Below are positions 14,529-26,800 of a stretch of 64,000 nucleotides of DNA, piece after piece; the stretch's first letter is position 1, and each line of letters opens with the position of its first letter. The notes under the pieces were generated by a model, which saw only the letters and a program-made list of their open reading frames with translations, had not been told where the DNA came from and did not search any database. The stretch spans positions 10,259,135 to 10,323,134 of the forward strand of contig NC_135255.1 in the NCBI RefSeq assembly GCF_964204865.1, written 5' to 3'. Both the position numbers and the translations under genes were made by a program. Origin of the DNA: Styela clava. Its lineage: Eukaryota > Chordata > Ascidiacea > Stolidobranchia > Styelidae.

Positions 14529-14589
14529 CACAGGTCTATATTTGGAAATATTTTTTCATGTAGATGACTGATTTTGGAGAAGTAAGCGC

Positions 14590-14595
14590 AATAAA
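14590..14595 (+). promoter_or_regulatory. Candidate polyadenylation signal of COPB1
   Basis: The hexamer aataaa lies 62 bases after the COPB1 stop codon, within the expected 3' UTR distance. Another aataaa lies near 14910, so alternative ends are possible. Confidence 0.5.
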
Positions 14596-15054
14596 AGGCA
14601 ATTATCAAATAATACTGAAATGGACATTTTTAAATTTATTTAGTTCGTTTTTTCAGATTCGGACAAAATCATATTCAACCTCCTAAAAAATCTAATTACG
14701 CCGTTCTTACAACTAATTTGGGCCACAGGTGACATTCACGTATATATGCTTAATATTGAAATATATACCGAGAAAAAAAACATGTGCATGGCTTCATAAG
14801 TCAGCTATTATGTTTAATGAAATATGGTTACCGATCTGATACTTGGCGATTTACTACATATTTACTTGATGTATAAATAATTGTCACTGTATGGTGACTA
14901 TGCTATACTATATAATAAAAATGCGTGAATTTGAGAAAAAAATTCAAGTATTGTTATCTTTAGTACTGGAAATATATGTTTCAGCTTCTGAATCTTCAGT
15001 AAGATCCTTGTTATTCAACACACGCTCAGTGATTGTTTTGTAGGACATTGAGAA

Positions 15055-15730
15055 TTAGAAACTGCATAGGTTGTTAGTCGTATTGAGCCCATTTCCAATA
15101 GTTTTGTACATCCAATTGCCAAAGCTTATGGATGCATCGTATAAATCTGTTGAATATGGTAGTTTCCTCAGCCTACCTTCTGCGATATAATCCAAGTCAG
15201 TTTCTGGATATTCTGGAAGTTTTAAAATCCTCAATGAATCCATGGATTGTGCTTTGGACTTGAATGGTCTATTCCGTTTATTCTGTGTTTATATAAATCT
15301 TATGCCAAGTCGTATCTTGTAGTCCCAAGTTGTGGATAATTCTCCAATTAATATTTTTGCTTTTTGAATTTCTATAACTTGAAATCATTTGGAATATATA
15401 TATATTTAAAGCATTCCATTATAGTTCCTTAACTTCCAAATCAGAGCGGGCTTGTTTATGTTTTCTGTCCTTTGTATCTGTAGCACTGGGACAATAGAAA
15501 TATCAATATACTATATCACTTAGATGGCTTTCACAAATTGTCCGTATATTTGAGTATTGCTTTCTTGTTGCATATGCCAATTCTGTTAAAGTAAGGTTTA
15601 TCATGATGATTGACGACGAAAGAAAAAACATAGTTCTGCTCGATGGTGACAGTACCAGATTACCAAATAACATAAAATTCATCTTTGTATTTTGTAAGCA
15701 ATTAAGACTGTGTAGAAAAATGAACATTTA
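15055..15730 (-). pseudogene. Decayed coding-like sequence of unknown family
   Basis: Read on the minus strand, two blocks look protein-coding but are broken by stops. The upstream block (about 15655 down to 15530) reads GTVTIEQNYVFSFVV and then NRIGICNKKAILKYTDNL, with a stop just before the first glycine. The downstream block (about 15350 down to 15055) reads LSTTWDYKIRLGIRFI, a stop, then KSKAQSMDSLRILKLP and RKLPYSTDLYDASISFGNWM. The amino-acid composition and low repeat content look like real coding sequence. The in-frame stops argue for a pseudogene, or for exons whose borders I cannot place. I do not recognise the family. A shorter plus-strand reading near 15600 also looks plausible, which weakens the case. 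Confidence 0.35.
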
Positions 15731-16328
15731 GAGTGTTCACAACTCCTCTTGGTGTAGTTTGATAGTCACCATCTGTCCATATACAACCTTGCTTACAATA
15801 GCTAAACTGTCTAATTTGCTGTAGGTAGATTTCTTTGCATTGTATGGTTATTACATTGTTCGATTTCATGTTGATATTATTTATCGCTTTATTTGAAAGT
15901 CCGAGGAAGTTGTGAATGTAAAAAAAATAAATGAATCATGCACTTGGGTATTTCTTTTAGAGGTTATAAGCACATATTGTTGTAAGAGGAAAGTATAATA
16001 CTTTTTATACATGGAACTAGTTCTTTATATCCAAGCAAGCGTGAAGTTCCCATTTAAGCAAAGTTTTAGGTCGACACTTTCGTTGCACTGATCCTTCTCT
16101 CGTCAAAATCTAAATTTTAACAGATGTGAACTAAATGTGACAAAACCAGATGAATTTGTAGATTACCTATGGGCGTTAGATTAATGCAGAATTTGCGTTA
16201 GGGGTATTGACAAATTATGCACTGTAGCGCATGGTCCATTGTTTCCCACGAACACCAAATATTTTAAGAGTGCGCCGTGTCAAGATTAAGAAGACACATC
16301 CACTCGCCAACGTTAGGAATATTTCAAA

Positions 16329-16535
16329 ATGGACTATAGTAAAAAAAACACCAGACAGCCGTTATTCTTGTTGGAACGTAGAAAGAGGAAAACACTGAAA
16401 CGGCAAAACTCTGCTTTCAACGTCCCAAAACCAACTTCACCCGATGGCTTACGTCGCTCTGCACGGTCGCTGTCCGTTCGCGGGGACTTCGTAACTCACC
16501 GAAAGGCGAAGTCAAACATCGAAACACATGCATGA
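16329..16535 (+). CDS. Small basic ORF, unknown
   Basis: A 68-codon ORF with ATG in a fair context (aaaatgg). It encodes a lysine/arginine/serine-rich peptide (LLERRKRKTLKRQ; LRRSARSLSV). Composition differs from the surrounding AT-rich DNA because it is locally GC-richer. No signal peptide, membrane segment or known domain is seen. It may be a first exon, a small basic nuclear-type protein or chance. No downstream exon could be joined to it. Confidence 0.25.
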   Translation: MDYSKKNTRQPLFLLERRKRKTLKRQNSAFNVPKPTSPDGLRRSARSLSVRGDFVTHRKAKSNIETHA

Positions 16536-16668
16536 TTTCGGATATTGTATCAGCGTGGGAGCTGATTTTCCACTGTGTCCCGTGACCCACCCTCATCTAC
16601 TCATCTGTCTGCCGATCTCATCCCGCAATTGTATATGGTGATTTTATTTTCATAATATAGGGTGTATG

Positions 16669-16836
16669 CAGTGGCGGGATTCAAATTTTTTGTCAGCCGG
16701 TTCCATCATACAAAAGTCATATTTTTCAACCGGTACTGTTACAAAAGTCATGTTTTTTTCAGTAATGCCAACCGGTTCGCTGATCTCATAAAATTCCGTG
16801 AGACGGTTCTATAGAACCGGCTGAATCCCACTACTG
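16669..16836. mobile_element. hAT-type MITE with near-perfect 8-bp TSD
   Basis: The element starts cagtggcgggattca and ends tgaatcccactactg, so the termini are inverted. It is flanked by ggtgtatg (16661-16668) and ggtatatg (16837-16844), an 8-bp target duplication with one mismatch. Eight-base duplications and CAGTGG-type ends are hAT hallmarks. The interior holds several accggt/aaccgg motifs and two copies of tacaaaagtcat, and no coding capacity. Confidence 0.85.
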
Positions 16837-17787
16837 GGTATATGTGTTCCAGTTACCACTTGCTATGAACAACTATCATCAGTCGGTACACCTCTTACTA
16901 GTCATTTGTTAATTGATACTAAGTACATTAGAAAAAAAGATTCCCGTTACGGGTCGAATTTCTACCTCCATCACTATAGCCAAAACTCTATCTTCTTCCT
17001 TCTATCCAACAATAAACTACTTGCGCATCAGTGATTGCTCATAGAAAATATTTTCGCGTGGAATGGCTTATCTGTCTCTTTCAAAGCCAACGCAATAACT
17101 ATAACACCAGGCATCAAGCAATGGAAATTCGTGCAGAAACATTCATTGTCATGAAGGAATTACATATAGAAAACCAATATAATTAAATAAGAAAATAAAA
17201 TTTGATAAGCTGCGTTGAGGTATTGTTGTTTTGGGTTGTGGGGCAATAGTTTGTATGGACGTCAATATAACTTTCCGATCTTAAATGTTACCTACAAATT
17301 AGAGATCTTCTGTAGTTCCATGACGAAAATCAACGGATTAGTTGGACAAATTTGAACCATATTTTTTTTTTGTGTCACGCTTAGGGAATTCGTATATCAT
17401 CACTGTGAATTCTGCGATGACCATTGGAGCATGATATTTTGCAGTATATACATATAAGTTGATGCTGATTTTAAAATACTATATATATGATATAGTCTAT
17501 ATATATATATATATATATACATACCAGCAATGTAACAAAAACACAGATTACGGAATCAGAAAGCGGGGGAAAACATAAAGTATATATAAATACTACCTAA
17601 TTTGAGTAAAAAGAAACAGCCTGCGTTATTTCACTTGAAAATATGTTACAGCAGTTCAGCAGAGGATTCAGGTACAGGTATATTTTAACCCCAGTTTGCT
17701 AAGTTTACCGTCATTTCAATAATGCCTAATGCACTGATATTTTTTGAATAAATATACACTTTTCATCTTCGCGCTTCGCGCTATATA

Positions 17788-18005
17788 CCGGGTGGCCCAA
17801 AAGTAGGTATACAGTTATTAAACTATTTTATATGCTTTGAAGCTACTTGCAGTTCACTTTATGTTACTTGTTAAGTACCAGAAAATTTGCTTATTTTTTT
17901 AGATAATAAATCTAGTGTGAATTTTACATTAGTTTACTAGCTGCTTGGAAGGTAATAAAAAATAAATGAAATAACTGTATATATACCTACTTTTGGGCCA
18001 CCCTG
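17788..18005. mobile_element. Mariner-type MITE (TA target)
   Basis: The termini ccgggtggcccaaaagtagg and cctacttttgggccaccctg are inverted repeats of more than 20 bp. They are flanked by TA on both sides (17786-17787 and 18006-18007). The 218-bp element has no ORF. Tc1/mariner elements target TA and often start with CAGGGTGGCC-like ends, which the right terminus keeps and the left has mutated. Confidence 0.85.
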
Positions 18006-18138
18006 TATATATATTATCTGCATAGCGATACGGTATTCTAATCCGTTTCTTTTTTCAAAGAGGTTAGTCGTGTCATGATTTCCAAATTAATTCTTATACT
18101 TGGCTAGACTTTGCATTGTAAATAATCGTGCAGGAAAA

Positions 18139-21100
18139 ATGAAAGTTATTTGTGCAGGAATGTCAAAATGTGGCACCAAGTCTGTTAACGCAGCACTTCG
18201 AGAACTTGGATACGTTGTCTACGATTTTATGGAAAATTATGACTTCTATAATGCCGAATACCAACGATTCGTGAGTGACGATTGGACAGTAGACGATTTC
18301 CGTAAAATGTACAATGACGTCGACGTTGTTATTGATGGACCGCTCTATTATTTCTGGGAGGAAGCTTTAGAGTCTTTTCCCGAAGCCAAAGTAAGCACGT
18401 TTGCATGACCCCGCTAACAGTCTGCAATGGGCAATCTTTCACGATGCTGTCCATTGTTAGTCGTATATATATGAATTATGTTTATGTATAAAGTTTATGT
18501 ACTCATGTAAATTCCCAGCAAAGACCAAATTTTCTCAATCTTTAGTGACTTAGAATACAATACAATTTACATATGTATCCCGGGGAGAGGAAAGCCGATA
18601 AGACGGCTCAACCATATGGCGAACCACGGCCTCTCGTCCGATCACCATTCCATGTCGGGTATGGGTTTAGATAGTTATTTGTTTTTGGAAGCATGGACTT
18701 GATGGTGGAGGAAGCCGTAACCGACCAGCAGTTACGTGAACCACCCTACTGCGACGAGGAGTCCAGCAATCCTCTCGCGCATACCCATCTCGCATGGGAT
18801 TCGAACCTGCGAACCCAATCAGAGTAATCAGTGGTGCGGTGGCGAGCGTATTTTTAACGCTTAGCACGATGAGACACACCGCCGCGCCACTTTAATAATA
18901 GTCGAAAAAAAATAGAAAACGAAAATTTCATACAAATTGCCGAATTGTATTTATGCTATACCGGTCATTATAATTTGAAAAATTAAACTTAGCGGGTCTC
19001 AGCCGAGTTGAAAATCAGTCAAAAGTTATCACCCAAAAGCTTGGTATTATGAATCAAATATCTGATTAAGCACATCGAATCTGTAATATCTCTTAACAGG
19101 TCATTCTTATGATGAGAGATACGGATGATATTTGGTATGAAAGTATTTCAAGGCAAATTCATCGGAATCTGAAGCACCATTTCTATTACAATTATCTCTC
19201 ATCAACATGGCGAAGATTTTGGAGATTTGCTTTTAACGCAGGTACAACAATACATTAATTCTTCTCAGCTTTAAATATTTTTATTCGTCACACTCTTGGG
19301 TGTTGATCTAACCTTTGACCTCTAAACAATTCTTTCTTCACTTCACAGTTTCCGTAACAATGTCCAATCAGCAGTGTGTTAACCGTGACGCACCAATTGA
19401 ACTTTTTGCAGTAGTTCAGTCACACTTTCACACATTTTTAAGCCTGGTTGTAAGCGTTGGCTCGTTTTTGCAGTTTTGTGTACAGTCTGTTAGTTTTTAG
19501 ATGAATTACCGAACTTTAAGTATATATATATAAACCAAATACCTCAATGATCATTTTCTTTTTCGAATAATTTTCGTTTCGCTGCAGTGAACAAAAATTA
19601 ATGACAAAAAGATGATATATAAAATAATATATCTGTATTTTTAAATGGCAGGCAGATTTACGAAATATTTAAATATTTTGAATCAAAATAGGGGTTAGGT
19701 GTAGGGATGTGAGTTTTGAATAATTTATTTTCGAATCGAATTTTCTTTGTTATAGCATTGCATTATAACTTTCTTTAAAATTGGAATAACTACAGAATAA
19801 ATTGTAATTAAATAATATTTAAAGGATCAATAATGTTACATGTTACGGGAACATCGTAGACATATGTTTTAATAAAGAATAGTGCAACGAAGGTATTATA
19901 ATGATATTATATTGATACTTTGAAGAAGACATATTTATGAAAAGTCCTAATATTTCAAGTATTCGAACAAAATTGAGCGAAACAATTGGTTCATATAACA
20001 CCAGGGTTTTTTATGACTTGGAAAAGCCGCAAAGAGGGGCTTTAGTCCATGTTGAAACAATGCAGCTAAACGTCGCGCGATCGCCTCGTGTTATCTGAAT
20101 TAATATTGAGTTTTTAAATAGAATCAAGCTATTTTTTTTTTCTGAAACGAAACAATCACCAAGGTCGATCGTTGATCGATCAATTCTGGTGCACTTCTCA
20201 AAATCACTTTTTTGTCTCAAGCAATCAAGCAGCGACGACTAGTAAATTTCAAAAAACAAGTTGAAAAAGGATAATTTTAGGATAACCAGAAAAGAATCCT
20301 CAGACAAGAAACTGAAGTCATCCATATAACCACAATTGAAAATCTGACTGAAAAACAGTTAACTTACACTTGCAAACAAGCATCAATATATTGTTGGGGG
20401 ATTTTGTTTAATTTTCTGGTAATAATTGAGTAAGAAAAATGCCATAATAACTTTTTTGCAATGGACATTTTCATGTTAGATTGATCACAAATATTTATAT
20501 CCCAATCAGGTTTGCTGCCTTTTGGCGTTCACTATACTGGGTATAATACGATAGAAGAATCAATCGATGCAGAATTGGCGATGAAGCAATGTTATAGAAG
20601 ACATATTGCTCATGTTGTACACGTACGATGATTTATTTTATATAACAGTAGTTACTTATTATTGGTTACCACTTTGAGCGTATGCAAATAATCCGAGGTA
20701 CATATAATTTGCATAAATGGTTAAAATGAATCCTGAATCAATTGCTACATTTACCAAAATTCTGGTTTTCATAGAAGTTCATTAGTTTTGTTCATATCGT
20801 CAAGTGTAGTATTTGGGCTTTGCGTAAATAAAACTGAAAAGTATATCTTTAAGAACCATGTGAGATATACGTCTACCTCGTTCCGTATTTCTCGTCAATG
20901 TTTAATATTAGGCGACTTTCACATTCATAATTTACAACAGAGCTGTCCTAAAGATCGTCTGCTTATATTCAACTGCAAAGAAGGTTGGAAACCATTATGC
21001 GATTTCCTGGAGAAACCAATACCACGTTTCCAGTTTCCCGTAATCAACGTTAAGAGTGAGCTCACAGAAGGTATTTGGAAGAGTGCTGTGTTGAAACGAA

Positions 21101-21192
21101 GTACAAAAGAAGTATATGTTTCTGTCGGCATCACAGTTATTACCCTGTGCAGCGCTGCCTATGTTTTAGGTCGTTTTAATAAATTCATATGA
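18139..21192 (+). CDS. Sulfotransferase-family protein (Sulfotransfer_4-like), four exons
   Basis: Exons 18139-18390, 19100-19241, 20510-20622 and 20941-21192 join in phase to give 252 aa. The N-terminus carries the P-loop-like motif MSKCGTKS (residues 8-15), in the position where this family binds the 5'-phosphosulfate of PAPS. Next come an acidic WTVDDFRKMY segment, VILMMRDTDDIWYESI (the 3'-phosphate-binding region in related sulfotransferases) and SCPKDRLLIFNCKEGWKPLCDFL, a typical C-terminal block. The last 25 residues (VGITVITLCSAAYVLG) look like a membrane anchor, so the protein may sit on an endomembrane. Substrate is unknown. The start at 18139 is chosen because MKVICAGMSKCGT begins the domain as in relatives. 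The exon 3/4 junction was picked among several acceptors because it keeps the expected spacing before PKDRLL. Confidence 0.85.
18550..18896 (-). repeat. tRNA-derived SINE (family 1), near full length
   Basis: Minus-strand copy of the main SINE family, lying in intron 1 of the sulfotransferase-like gene. It has the tRNA-like head, a B box (ggttcgaatcccatgcga on the minus strand), the conserved body (cggttacggcttcctccacc) and a tail ending in short A/T-rich repeats. It closely matches the copy at 48491-48831. Confidence 0.85.
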
Positions 21193-23882
21193 ATGAACTG
21201 TCAACTTCAATTTGAATGAGTTTCCGTTGCTGTTAAGTCAAACCAGAACCAAGGTGGTTCTATATACACGAAGTTACCAAAAAAACTATGTTATAAACTG
21301 AAGTAAAAATACAACAATATACAATATGTTTATCTCTTCACTTGGCCTTGAATATCTCCTATGTTAAGAATATTGTGTTCTGTTTTTGTGTTTATCAATA
21401 TAAGACTAAATTGTGGATTGTATATATAGAAAATGAAGTAACAGTAAGTAATTAGTAAAAAAAACGGCATTATCTCGAATTTATACTTGCGGAGCAAAAA
21501 GAATACCCAAATAAGGAAGAGTTGGTGCAGTATCTACATATTTCAAGCAATTATGCTTACCTGCTTTAATGTTGCATTTATGCTATAATAAACCATTCTG
21601 TCTGAAATTAATAACAATTACTAACTCGATTTTCGTCCTTAATTACTAATAATTGGACACGCATAATTTTGCTAAATTGTTATTGGGAAACGATCGGGTT
21701 TTCCAGCCACTAATGGGTCGATCTAATTCAAATTATATATTACTACTTGAAGATGAAACGCTATTACATTTATCTTCCATATAGTACCCGATATTTCATC
21801 TAAAATGCTGCTGTTTTGTTTTAATTAGTGGGAACACTTTTTTGTTAATTATAAAAACATTTTATTTCGTCAAACTCCTACGCCGATCGTTTCAACAAAA
21901 TCGGCTTTACCGTTGCCGATGTACGACCATTTTGTCGATATATTTGAGCAATGGCATCTTGATTTATTGATAATTTTTCAATTATACCTATTCCTGTATA
22001 TAAGATTTTTGGCTACAATTAATTAGCTTTTCATTTATGTGATGATTCGAATGGCATTTCTTTAAACAAAGAGTGAACTCGCTAAACTATATGGATTCGC
22101 ATTTTACTTCACGTGCGTACACATGCGGTTTCTTAATATCTAATCATACGAGTTAACATTTGGAAAACCGCTCACCCCCTCAGTAAAGGATAATTAATTG
22201 ACTGTCTCGACAGATTTACGCGGTTGTTTACCATATTTATCAAAGTGTAACTTGATCGCATAGCTCAAGTCATGCTGCATGCGTCTAAGCCCTGAGGCAA
22301 ATTATATCGGATCGATGTCTCTGTACTTAGCATTGCCAAGCTTTATTTTAGGTCAGATAAAAATTTTGACTCCGACGACGAGTTTGAAAGTTGAATTTCG
22401 ACAGGTGTGAAAACACGACACCGATACTCGGAAAAAAAACGCCCGGTCGATCCTGGGTTACTTATAATACACATCACAGAAGACAGATTGACACCTTTAT
22501 ATAATATATATAGATATATTTATATTCTCATTTTCAACGAAATTCTGAAAACAGTTTCAAATTGTCGCATTCGCGGAAAGACACACACCAATCCGCAATA
22601 AATCATAAAAGGAAACAAAAAACACCAAACTACGATGAAAAGCATGATCATACAGTGCCCATATAAGACTTCAGCGTTGAAACACATTAAAAAGATCACG
22701 AGAATATAGTCATACATGCCATGAAAAAAAGAACGTTATTGGAGACACTGAAGGGCATAGGTGCCTTCTTATACCATATGCATTGGCATCAGGAAAAACG
22801 AAAAATTGAAATTTCTTATCATATCATATGATATCCGCTGTGAACGAGCATAGTTAATATTTTTACATTACTTCTCGACAGGTAATGTGTACACAGGATA
22901 ATAAATTTGTATGGATCTTTTTGGCTCAAAGGAAAATTGAGCAAATAAACGTTTTTTAAAATAATTCTATGAAGATGGACAGGCATATATCCTCACATAT
23001 AAGCCGAGTTTACAACTCAAATAATAATGAGTTGCCAAACTGAGGGGGCGGATTATACACGCACAATTCTGATCGCACTATGAATTACGGCTTATACGCG
23101 CCTAACTCTGATCATAAATCTTTGGGAAATTTGAGCATACTTGGCAATGACACAATCGCAAAGTAAATAGTTCATTAAACACATGATTGAACCAATATAC
23201 ATTTATGCAGTAAAGCTTATAAAGAGTGTGTATATACTACAAAGTGCAAGAAATCTATATTCCTATAAAAGTTTGAGTTGAGTTTAAGTTATGAAGATTT
23301 GTTCTTTAAATATGAAGTAAGTTAACCCATATAAAAATGCACATAATGCCAGATTTAGAATTGCTAACGTGGAACTTCGTGAGATTAAAATAAAATAAAA
23401 AATATTAAAACACAGTATAACATAATTGTTCTTTGTCAAATCCTTCTTTAAATCGAATTTATGAATATTTGCTCTTTAGTGGAACGAAAGATAGAAGATA
23501 TAACGCGCATATACTGCCAGGTTAACAATGGAACTTCATAAGATTAAAATAAAAAAAATAATAATAGAATATACAGTAAATTACACTGTAAACGTTCGTT
23601 TTACGTTTTAAATTTTTCTCCACATTTTCAATCGAAATGTTCTCGAGGTCAATTTCATGGATAAATTCACAAAAGAGCTGAAAATAACTTTGACATTTTT
23701 TTTCATGAAATCACTAATTTTGCTTTCAATTGATGTATCGCATATACTGAAGTAAGGCGTGCTTTTGTTTTGCCAAATCACAATTTTTTTTTACAAAGAT
23801 ACAAGTTCTAAAACGAACTCAATCTAGAATTAGCTGTTTGAAATAGGCTATAGTATAGGTGAGTTGCTTTGAAATCAGTAAT
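21193..23882. other. Intergenic region between convergent genes
   Basis: The sulfotransferase-like gene (+) and the first ADA gene (-) converge here. An aataaa at about 21590 could end the former. I see no gene. A diverged direct duplication of about 170 bp occupies roughly 23290-23580. Confidence 0.5.
23290..23580. repeat. Diverged direct repeat, about 170-bp unit
   Basis: Two successive segments share the order atgaagatttgttcttta / atgaatatttgctcttta, then tgccaga/tgccagg, then tggaacttcgtgagattaaa / tggaacttcataagattaaa, followed by A-rich ends. The order and spacing are kept, indicating an old tandem duplication or two copies of an A-tailed element. Confidence 0.5.
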
Positions 23883-26800
23883 TTAAGATGATGTAATGCT
23901 GTCATATTCAACGACGATGTCGTTATAATTAGCATATTCTCGCTTAAGATCTGATACCAGTTGTTTTCTTTCAACTTCATTCAAGAAGCAACTTCTAGCA
24001 GCGTTCAAGTTCTGAAATGAAAGAACACACATTATCTCATGCATTGGCTAATGCAAGAGTCCGCTACCTTTTTCGTATTGTGGGCCGTTTTAAAATGAAA
24101 ATTTTCACAAGTTTTTAAAAATATTTTTACCATACTTGCCAATACAACCGAACTCTAAAAAGATAGAGAATCGCATTCTTCGCTGTTGAACAATTTGTTT
24201 TTTTGATTGTATTTTATTACGTAGCTTGCATAATTTCATCACGTGAAGTTAAGAATCATGCGATCAATCTTTTTTTCATATAACACCCCACACAAATTAC
24301 GTTTAACGTTACAAAAATGTTCAAAAGCTTTTAAACTGGCAAAATATACAGCCCGGCAGCGACGCCCGGTGGTTTCTGACCACTAGGCTAATAGACAAGG
24401 ATTTGATTGTCATCATTATGTTCATTTAAAGATTTATCAGCATAAACGTTTTGCGAGGGCGGTGGAAAGCGCTGACTTGACTGTGTTAGCATCGCAGACT
24501 ACAAATCCACAGCATCGCCCAGGGTGTAATACGGTGGGTAGGAATGCCGTACCGGAAATAGTAGCCTGTTACATATCAGTGGCTACTGGGCCTTGTTCGA
24601 AGCAAAAGGCGCGAAATAGCGTCGTATAAAAAATTCGAAAATATCTTGTACAAACAGTGCCTATTGCGCAATATCACTCGTTTCGCTTTACTGCAAAATA
24701 CGCTTCATAAGCATTCATTTTGTGGTGCATTTAACCACCACTCCGCCACTGTTTGCTCGAGTAAGCAAAAAACTATTTATAGTGCTTGATCATATAATGC
24801 GCGAACAAGGCTGATCTGGCTTAACAATATAATAATGATCATATTTATTAAAATACAAATATTACAATATACAAAAGTTGAACATATGATATTCTTCACG
24901 GATACAATTTCATCACATCTGCGGTGTTTTTTGCGCAAACAGATCTTTCACCAACACTTAGTCATCTGCAATATGTGGTGTAACAACATACAATATTCCT
25001 GATGCAATTGGAATTTATTGCTGAAAGCAAGAATGACTCATGCTCGATAACGAAACAATGTTTTACTCTCTTTGTAAATATGATAAAAGCAGCAAAGTAC
25101 AATACAATAACAAGCAAGATGAAACTGTGAAATCAGCGATTTGTATATATTGTTTACTGAAACTGACTATTTCTAATGCTAATTGCTGCACATCTTTGAC
25201 GCCGTTCAAAGTCGTCGTTGTGAAGACCAAATAAACTTTCAGCTATTAATTTTATTATAGCTCTTACCAATTTGAATAAATCCTGTGTCGTGAATCCCCA
25301 CATAGTAGTTGCAATATCATAATCCCCGATCAAAGACGCCAAATGAACACCTGGGTCGTCCGAACTCAGCGAAAAATTAATGTTGTCTTCGTGAAATCTG
25401 AATCAAAGCATGCAGTGGTTTAAAAATTTTCAAAAGTGCAAAAATATTCTTATGAAGATGTGAAAACAATCACCAAAGAAAGCTCATCTCCTAAATTGTT
25501 GAGCGAATTACGAAGGCAATCAATTTACTGTAGTTATGGCGCGCCCAGAAGTGTGTGTACAAATATGGAGGTAACTAATTTTGTTCGCCTGCTTTACATC
25601 AAGTTGTGTAAAGGGACGGAAGCTTATGGGAATGGTACCACCATGGGAATGATATTCATTTGGCTAACACAGACAGTCCCCGAACTCGTGATACAACTAA
25701 AGTAAGGAAAATCGGAATAAAATCATAGCCTAACCCTAACCTGGTTCACACTCTACGGGAGTACCGTACTTGGTTGATGGTTGTACACGTCGAGTAATAA
25801 CATGGATGCTCTCATTGGGCAAAAATTGTGGTATTCGTTTGAACACAACTATATATAAATCATACTGTATTTGCTGATATTCACGTCATAACGCAAGTCA
25901 CAAAGTGTTCTTTAGGGAATATATGTAATTCAACATTTTCAAAGCAAAAGATATCTCTTGTATCATCTATACTAGAGCATGCTTTGAACGGGCGCTTCAA
26001 GTGAATTGGGTTTTATGAAGATCGGATTTAGTGGGGTTCTCTACCGAATCTTTTAATAATTTGATAAATTATGAGTGGTTAAAGCGTCATACTCAACTTT
26101 GAAGACAGAGTAAGTTCAAATCTGGGGTTCAAATCCGATATCCACCACCTCACCCACCCATAATAAATATGAGAAGCAATGCTGAATCGGAGAGATCTCA
26201 GTTACTTCCGAGAAATTTTAAAAGCTTCCTACTGGGGCAGAGCCTTGTTCGCGTACAAAAATACATAATGTTTTTTGCTCTTGTCGCTGCGTTGAATCGT
26301 TCGTCGTTTCGCACGGCGCCTTTCTTACTGTAAAGCTAATCGATAGAAAGCCTTGTCATTGAGAGAATTTCAATTCGTTGTGTATACATGGAAAAACTAA
26401 ATTTTTTGTGAGGTCCAGCCCCCTGATCTAGATAGAGTGTTATTTAAGTACACAACACACCTTCTTGCAGGATGTTTACTCCAGTCTTCAGGCGCACCTG
26501 TTGTAAAATGACTTGACATCGGGCAAACTTCGACATGTGTTCGATGTTGTTTTACAATCCCATAACATGCATCGTCCTCTAACATTCGGTATCCGTGTCC
26601 AATCCGTTCCGCGTGTAACTGTTCGATCGCCTGAAACAAAATTATCTCGTTATACTGTACGAGAAAAAAAAGTAAACAAAAACGAACACAAATTCGCGAG
26701 GTTATTCAAAACTATTCAAAAAAGTTTGTTTGAAGGTCTTGCATTCAATTTCTACGAATTTTATTATGAAATGTTTTCAGACGTCCGCAATATAGCTGGC

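Larger units (their letters stand above)
14529..18138. other. Intergenic region between COPB1 and the sulfotransferase-like gene
   Basis: Holds the COPB1 3' UTR, a decayed coding-like stretch on the minus strand (15055-15730), a 68-codon ORF at 16329, an hAT-type MITE at 16669-16836, an AT microsatellite around 17480-17520 and a mariner-type MITE at 17788-18005. The rest is AT-rich DNA in which I recognise nothing. Confidence 0.6.
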
